Shown in pieces: positions 57,704 to 64,000 of a stretch of DNA of 64,000 bases; positions within the stretch are counted from its first letter, which is position 1, and every line of letters starts with the position of its first letter. Where the stretch lies: NCBI GenBank assembly GCA_016584495.1, contig WAID01000001.1, positions 2,046,001-2,110,000 on the forward strand, given 5' to 3'. A model generated the notes under the pieces. The model ran no database searches. It was given only the letters and a program-made list of their open reading frames with translations, and was not told the DNA's origin. The translations under genes and the position numbers were made by a program. The DNA comes from Celoporthe dispersa (lineage: Eukaryota > Ascomycota > Sordariomycetes > Diaporthales > Cryphonectriaceae).

Positions 57704-59977
57704 TTATCCCTTCCAGGTCAGATAGGCCCAATAGCAGCCTACCATCCACAACACCCTCCACGCTGTGGTCCACAGCTCTCGGCCCACCACGCGCAGGGTA
57801 CTTCTACTCCCGAACCCGCCTCTTCTCGAGGCCGACGCCTTCCACCGCGACTTGCCTGCATCATAGTAGTACTCATCGTCCTCGCCCAGATCGATCTCGA
57901 TCTTGGGCCCCTCGCCCCATCCCCATTTGCTGCGGTTCTTCTCCCGGTTTGAGCTGTGCCTCCCCAGGCCCTTGGCGTTCCCGCCGGATCTGGGAGGTGC
58001 ATTACGGGCCTGAGAGGCCAGGCCGTTCGCCTTGAAGCCCGGCGTGAAGGACGCGCTCCTATCACGTGTCCCGGATCGATAGGGTGATGAGTGGTAGGAT
58101 GATGCTGATGCCCCGTACCCATATCCCGAGGGGTTCATGTCTTGGTCTTCTCGCTTGGCCTTGAACACCGGTAGAATTAACCTGCGCTTCTCTGGCTCGA
58201 GCGCAAACGGCTGCAGGTTGAGGATGGGCACGAGGAAGGCCCGGATGGTGAGCATGACGAAGCAGACGAATGCGAGACCGCCGTATCGGGCGTAGGTGGA
58301 CAGCTGGTTTGGTAGGAGGCAGAGGTGCGTCTGGAGCGTTCGCGACTGGTCTCCGGACAGCGGCTTTCCATCGCTATCGACAGGGTTGTACATGCTCATC
58401 ATGACGAACCCCGGCGTCGGCACGCCCATAGCCATGCTGATGCTCTTGACCGTGATTTCCTTCACATGTCCCTTGGTCTCGTCATGTGTGAGCTCGCAGT
58501 AGTCGTGATCGTCGCCCGAGAAGGCGTGCACTACACCCCCAATCTTCCTCACCAAGTCCACCGAGTCAGCATCGCTGAGAACGTTCTGGTACTGGTATCC
58601 TCTCGACACGGAAATTGCATTCCGGTGGTCCACGCTCGTCGGCGGATTTGCGGGCGGCCAGTGTTCGCGCATCGGACCGCATGGCGTTCCTGGAGGTCGG
58701 TACAGCGGCACGTGTGAGAGCAGTATCGTCGGCAGCTCGGCCCTGCCCTCCCCCGGATCTAGTGTTGGTATCACGCTGGCATCCGTTGGCTGGTATCCGT
58801 CCGTCTGGACCTCCTGAACCTCTTGCCTCTGTTGAACATTCACCGTCTCTCCGCGTAAGCGCCGTAACTCCCTCTCGACGGCCTTCCTTTTCGTCGCTTG
58901 TACCTTGTCCAAGAACTCCTCTGCCGGCCTGTAGATGTCGCTTAGATCGGCCATTGACTTCTCATCCGAGGTGCGAGCACTGAGCGACACTGTGTCCACG
59001 GACACGAAAGTGTGGTTCGCGATCACGTCCACGCGGTTCATATCCCCAAAGAATGCCTCAAATCGGTCCCGCACCGGTACCTTGACCTCCGATCCGAATC
59101 CGAGATCGTGATTTCCCGGCAGGCTGGCGATGAGCCTTCTCCCTCTCTGTCCCAGGCCAGCCTCCGACCCGGCCAGATTCCACGGGTCGACAAAAAGTTT
59201 GATGAATCTCATATACTCCTTCAGCCAGAAGTCCTCGCCGTATTTCTGTTTCCATTGCTTCGCGTAGCCCACCTCGCCCTTTGGTCGATGGTTCCAACTC
59301 GGATCTTCAAACTCTCCCTGAAAGGTCTTCCACTCTCTGCCGCCGTCGAAGAGGTCGCCCAGGAAGAACACGGTGTCGGGATGTAGCTGTGACTGGAGCT
59401 GGTTGTACGACCGGCGCATGTAGTTGTCGGTGATCGCCACGGTCAGCGAGCTAATAGGCCACGGCCGGCCTGGGTAGGAGTGTGGATCTATGAGCTGGGG
59501 GTCGGCGACGAAGATGAGGTGGTGAGGCGTTGCTCCTGAGGGCTACAGGTATCTCCATGGTCAGCTCAACGATCTCCACCTCGCCGCCATGAGCGCAAGG
59601 CTCTTCGTACTCACCCATTTCTCCCAATTTTCCCAGGCACACCTCTCCACAGTCGTATGGAACACCCACCTTTCCCCCCACAGCAGCACCAACAGCCAGA
59701 CGGCTACCAGAACATGCGGAAAGCTGAAGAGCCTCCGCATTGCCAAGTTGCCGCGCAGCTGGTGCGCCCCTTGAAGGAGACAGGCCCACGACCCCCTCTT
59801 CCCCTTGGTACTCCAGAAGAACAGCAGCGACTGCCATGACTTTTGAACACCAGCGAAGCAGTCGTCTATAAGGCTCGAGTCATCACCGAAATGTGTGTGG
59901 TTCTGGCGGAGCTTCGAGTGTGCGAACGAAGAAGAGGAGGAGGCGCCATTGTTGCTGCTGCTGGGGTAGCTAGCCAT
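57704..59977 (-). CDS. CDC1/PGAP5-family metallophosphoesterase (GPI ethanolamine-phosphate phosphodiesterase)
   Basis: ER/Golgi membrane phosphodiesterase that removes ethanolamine phosphate from GPI anchors; yeast Cdc1/Ted1 and mammalian PGAP5/MPPE1. Two exons (59977-59615, 59542-57704) give 733 residues. The cytoplasmic Ser-rich N-terminus is followed by TM1 (FPHVLVAVWLLVLLWG, about residues 85-105). Metal-site motifs in order: FVADPQLIDP (across the exon junction), FFLGDLFDGG, SLPGNHDLGFG, LLSHVPLY, and HAFSGDDHDYCE. A second hydrophobic segment (YGGLAFVCFVMLTIRAFLVP) follows, then a long disordered Ser/Gly/Lys tail and a last hydrophobic stretch (AWRVLWMVGCYWAYL) close to the C-terminus. 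The splice joins EKW to PSGATPHHL in phase. All catalytic residues are present. Confidence 0.93.
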
Positions 59978-61589
59978 GACGGGTCTGGGCTACCACGCGC
60001 GTGAGAGCCGAAAGGGACGCTCGTGTGTATGGGTGAGCTCAGGACGGACAGCCCTGGTCTGGACCACACAGCAGAGGCAGGCGAAAAAGAGTGACGATGG
60101 GATGCGGCGGAAGGAGATGCTGGGAGTCCTCGGCGGACGGCCATGCCTGGCCTGGTGGCTTGGCGGTACACGAGGACAACACGGGCGAGGCGACAGGAGT
60201 CCGCACGCGTAGTTGCAGATGTCGATGACGAAACCTGACCCACAAAGCAACGTCGGACGAGAATGTGATAGTTGCGTTCCAAACACGTGGGCGTTCGAAC
60301 GAGCTTTGCGAGAGAGAGGTGTGGAGGCGGTATGTGGTCGCCTAGGGGGCAAGGCAAAAAATGTAGAACAGGTCGTCAAGGGGCTGCTGGAGATGCAGGA
60401 AGCATGCAGGTAATCGAATTAAGTTCTGGGGTCCATCCGGAGCCTGCCTGCCTGCCTATTACTGATTGCTAGCTTCAGCCTCAAGCTTCAATTTCGGGAC
60501 TGCGCGCCAAGGTATCTATACTTGGCAGCCACCCAAGCTCGGTTGAGCTCGAGGTTACTCAGCGACACGAATCAATCCTAAAAGTATACTGAGGAGATAC
60601 AGTCATCCGGGTTCCTGATCCGAAATGTGTTTTCAATCGAAGCAAGATATGAACTTGCCCTCATAGCGAGCAAAAACACACCATGACACATGTACACGGT
60701 ACTTCCGTCACACTGTATCGTGGCGCCAACCCGTAGATCGCCCGCATCTTATACTACATAGTACATACTGTACAGACCAACCGGGGTACAGCAGCTTCAT
60801 GTCAGTCCACTTACATAGTATTTCTTAGTACTTAAGTGTGTAGTACTATTCAGGCACCTTTGACTTCAAGCAAAAACGGCTCCGAGGAGGAAGAAGAAGA
60901 GCAATCAAAAACAAAATCACAACATTCGCAAAATCGTAATTCTTATGCGTCTCGCATCTGGTTAGGCCCTGTTAATCGACCCTTATAGCGAGAGGAACAC
61001 GCTGTATGTACGATCATGGGTTTTGATTCACAGTCACGGGACTGGGGCACAAGTCACGACTGTGGATATACGAGAACGAGCAGTTCCGCCTGCTTTCTCG
61101 TCAACATGGGTGGCTGTATGTAAGTTATAACTGTCTGGAGGCTGCGCCTTTTGATCCTGATTGATTGCTTGGCTAAGTCAAGTACAAGCAGGACGTGTGT
61201 GGAACTGTGCTATTCAGAAGAACAATGCGGACATCGTACCAGATGCAGACAGATTCGCACACGTGGAAAGGCAACTCATGCCTTGGACTCTGACCGGTCA
61301 CTCAAGCCTTATAACTGGCAGCATAATGTTTCTGTCTCCACGCAAATGAAAACGTTTCTTTGCCTTCATAGGTTGCCCAAGAAAATCCAAACACGAATAA
61401 TGAGAGCTATCCCGAGGAACATCTCGTGGAAGAGTGACAGCAAAAATATTCTCCTGTCGATCGCAGTCCCCTTTTTCTCTGTTCTGATATGTCAAATTTG
61501 CCCTTGTTTATTCCTGTTCCATGGAGATGTCCGGGCCAAGGGGTGGAGTCGCAGACTCCACGCCCAAGAGTGATCGCCCGACAGTTCGC
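59978..61589. other. Intergenic, CDC1-like upstream / GH3 downstream
   Basis: 1.6 kb without a supported gene. An AT-rich patch with several TAGTAC/GTACTA words lies at 60750-60860. A 140-codon ORF at 61151-61573 has no family features. Confidence 0.5.
61540..61565. terminator. GC-rich hairpin in GH3 3' flank
   Basis: GTGGAGTC (61543-61550), loop GCA, and GACTCCAC (61554-61561) form a perfect 8-bp stem, extended by G-C pairs after one mismatch. It lies 25 bases beyond the GH3 stop codon, in the 3' UTR. Whether it affects 3' processing or mRNA stability is unknown. Confidence 0.35.
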
Positions 61590-64000
61590 TTAGAATATCC
61601 AGGTGAACGAGTTTTTCACCTCAAATGAGACCTTGCGTCTGCAATGTGATGGTCAGCGTCATCTCTAGCATACCCTGAAATCTAAGGAGGAAAAAACCAC
61701 GACGAATAGCTTACCTGACATCGACGCTGGAAGCACCAACAAGCACCTCAAAGGTGCCCTCTTCGGCGACCCACGCTTTCAAGCTCGTGTCATAGTATCC
61801 GACAGCATGCTTATCAATCCTCACACGTAGATGTTTCGTCTCGCCCGCCTCAAGCCAGACCTTCTCAAAAGCCACAAGCTCTTTTTCAGGACGGGGCAGG
61901 CGGGATTTGACATCCCTCACGTAGATTTGGACCGTCTCAAAACCGTCGACCTCTCCGATGTTGCTCACGGCGAGTATCATGAAGACGGGTTCGGATGCGG
62001 TTAGAGATTTGGAAGAGAGCGATGGTCGCCCGTACTCGAATGCTGTGTAGGACAGGCCATGACCAAATGGGAAGAGCGGAGCTATATGGGCGCGCTCGTA
62101 GTGCCTGTAGCCGATGTAGAGGCCCTCGCCGTAAACCACTTCGAGATTTTCGCCGGGCCAGTTGTGATACGCGGGTGCATCTTGGATACGGCGGGGAAAT
62201 GTGCACTGCGACCGAATGACCCCCCTGTTAGTTACCAGCCCAGAAAGACAAATTCCGTGACGAAGCAAGAATCCAACCTACCGGAAGCTTTCCACTAGGG
62301 TTCTTCAACCCGAACAAGACATCCGCCAGGGCATTACCGGCCTCCTGACCCTGATACCACGCTTGAACGATGGCAGGAACCTCGTCAGCCCATGGCATCG
62401 TCACCGGCGAACCAGACTGATTTACTACCACGGTCTTGGGGTTGGCCTCTAGGACAGCCTTAATGAGCCGGTCCTGGCTGCCATCCGAAGGCAGATCCAT
62501 CGTCTTCCTGTCGTACCCTTCTGATTCCCACTCAGCATCAAGACCCACTATCACCACCGCCACGTCGGCCTTCTTGGCCGCGTCAACGGCTTCCTGGAGA
62601 TAATCGATCTGATCCTCCTCCTTGAAACCAATGCGGCAGCCGCCATATTTGTGCGTCATGTTGAACTGCTTCTGTTTCGACAGCGGTCGTAGCTCGTTGG
62701 TCATCTCCACCCTGAGCTCAACAGCCTTACCGGCGTGCATGTCTAGCTCGACAAGATAGTCAATAGAGCCGTCGAACATTGCCTCGCCCTCTTCCGTCCA
62801 ATCCCACAGATCCAGTACAACCCTGCCATCCAGGTATAGCTTCCCAGGCCCGACACTCATGAAGCTGATGGTGTGTCTTCCGGTAGTTGTCGGGGTCAGG
62901 TACGTCGTCGCAATGGCTGACCATTCCGGTCCAACTTGGGAAAGTGGTGCAGAGTCCCACAGGAACAAGTCGGTATTCGTCCGCCGTTGATTGACTACAG
63001 GTAATCCTTCGAATCTGTCCCCAGCAAACCAATCAATCGTCACCCCAGGCTTGCCTTCCTTCGTCTTGCAGAATGGCGATGCCACAGGAAGCCACTTGTT
63101 GATATGGCATCCCTGAGCATATATCACCTCCTGTTCTGCGGTCCTCTTGATGCTTTCCAAAGGCAGCGTGTTGTAGTAGGGATTGAGGCTCGCACTGCCT
63201 CCACCTCCTGCGATTGCACGATTCGCATTGGGGCCTATGACAGCAACCTTGGTCCTTTTCCGGTCGATTGGTAATATCGCGCCTTCGTTTTTGAGTAGTG
63301 TCAGTCCTTGAGCACCCGCTTCCCGGATGAGTGCCCGGGTCTTGGGCTGATTGTCTTCCCGCTCTGGCCTCTCCTCAGACATATCGTCTCCTCTGACTCG
63401 ATGCACCAGGGTCAGAACGTTCTCTGCGGCCTGGTCTATATCTTGTTGCGAAATCTGTCGTTGCTCGAGTGCTTCGAGGACCTTCTCAAACCTCCACTTG
63501 GCCGAGAAAGGGAACTCTATATCGCATCCTGCTCTGATCGATTCGATACTTGAGTTCACACCTCCCCAATCAGACATCACTGTTCTGCGGGGTGTGTTAG
63601 TTCTTCCGACTTTTGAAGCTCTTTTCCTAGAATCCATGCTTACCCATCATAGCCCCATTCGCCGCGAAGAATGTCTCTTAGATTATGGGTGTTCATGTCC
63701 GCGTGCACGCCATTCACTAGGTTGTAGGATGTCATGACGGCCCATGGGTTAGCCTCCCGCACGGCGATCTCGAACGGTTTTAGATAGATTTCCCGCAAAG
63801 GTCGTTCCTGGATACGGGAATCTATCGTCAATCGATGCGTCTCCTGCTCGTTCCCAACAAAGTCTGGCCAGGGCGTCAGCTGAGGTATATGGAGTGTCTT
63901 TCCCGGTATTACGAACGCTTGATGGTGGCAGCAACTCCTTTCTGTTGGAGCCCGCGGATATATTGAGCCGCCAGCTTCCCGGTAAGGAGGGGGTCCTCCG
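61590..64000 (-). CDS. GH3 beta-glucosidase with PA14 insert, 5' end beyond window
   Basis: Family 3 glycoside hydrolase cleaving terminal beta-D-glucosyl (or related) residues. Visible exons: 64000-63917 (partial), 63863-63644, 63584-62282, 62205-61715 and 61638-61590, all phases matching. Domain 1 ends with HFVGNEQE, MTSYNLVNGVHADMN and GYDGTVMSDWGG (nucleophile Asp in SDW). Domain 2 has GAQGLTLLKNEGAILPI and NQSGSPVTMPW. Between its parts lies a PA14 domain (about IDWFAGDRFEGLPVV to VELRVEMTNEL), as in the bglF/G-type and K. marxianus enzymes. The fibronectin-like C-terminus runs FPFGHGLSYTAFEYG to VSNIGEVDGFETVQIYV. The final 49-nt exon adds RKVSFEVKNSFTWIF, the usual GH3 end; without that splice, an early TAA at 61711 would truncate it. 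I cannot see the N-terminus, so secretion is undetermined; bglI-type relatives are often intracellular. Confidence 0.93.

Noticed and set aside
1..64000. A biosynthetic gene cluster, CRISPR array, or bacterial-type defence system
   Set aside because: No backbone enzyme (PKS/NRPS/terpene synthase), no direct-repeat array and no prokaryotic gene organisation. The CoA ligase, oxygenase and GH3 genes are far apart and unrelated.

Overview
The window is nuclear DNA of a filamentous ascomycete (Pezizomycotina, most likely Sordariomycetes). Genes carry several 50-130 nt introns with GTRNGT donors, CTRAY-like branch sites and YAG acceptors, coding DNA is GC-rich at third codon positions, and the gene set (HET domain, SAT4/PTH11-like rhodopsin-fold protein, PRM10/ThrE, RCO-3-like sugar transporter, GH3 with PA14) is typical of that group. 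I see no rRNA, tRNA, CRISPR or prokaryotic features.

Layout, left to right. 1-997 (-): 5' part of a fungal rhodopsin-fold membrane protein, cut by the window edge. About 1340-2000: AT-rich remnant that looks like a solo LTR plus primer-binding site. 3055-4939 (-): 4-coumarate-CoA-ligase-like enzyme. 5826-10554 (-): SIN3 corepressor scaffold. 11894-12688 (-): secreted FAS1-domain protein. 13160-13690: possible eroded gene. 15171-17308 (+): cytosolic fumarate reductase fused to cytochrome b5. 17309-23664: 6.3 kb with no gene I can support. 23665-25578 (+): MFS glucose transporter or sensor (RCO-3-like). 27082-29898 (-): PRM10/ThrE-type exporter. 33295-34709 (-): 2OG-Fe(II) oxygenase, divergent from 35488-36490 (+) FRG1. 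38934-40204 (+): single-pass cell-surface protein. 40804-41783 (-): Sfr1/Mei5 recombination mediator. 42125-44756 (-): HRD3/SEL1L, divergent from 45305-46491 (+) WDR89-like. 47362-49409 (+): HET-domain gene. 49713-50608 (-): four-TM protein. 51419-54777 (-): KRE33/NAT10. 55710-56905 (-): mS38 (COX24-like). 57704-59977 (-): CDC1/PGAP5 phosphoesterase. 61590-64000 (-): GH3 beta-glucosidase, 5' end beyond the window.

Most genes are unlinked housekeeping functions: chromatin repression (SIN3), rRNA/tRNA acetylation (KRE33), ER-associated degradation and GPI-anchor remodelling (HRD3, CDC1), mitoribosome (mS38) and recombination (SFR1). They are interspersed with accessory metabolism and self-recognition genes. 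There is no clear secondary-metabolite cluster.

The most unusual signal is a set of single-base reading-frame breaks in five conserved genes (sugar transporter, FRG1, WDR89, HET, mS38). All five need exactly one base removed. All five fall on a G-tract followed by AG (GGGAG, on the sense or the antisense strand). Otherwise each gene splices into a full family-length protein, and in four of them the spliced length is exactly 3n+1. A sixth gene (SFR1) has an in-frame stop inside a similar G-rich stretch. This suggests either a context-specific sequence/assembly error or a real G-tract instability or editing phenomenon, so proteins predicted directly from this DNA should be treated with care.
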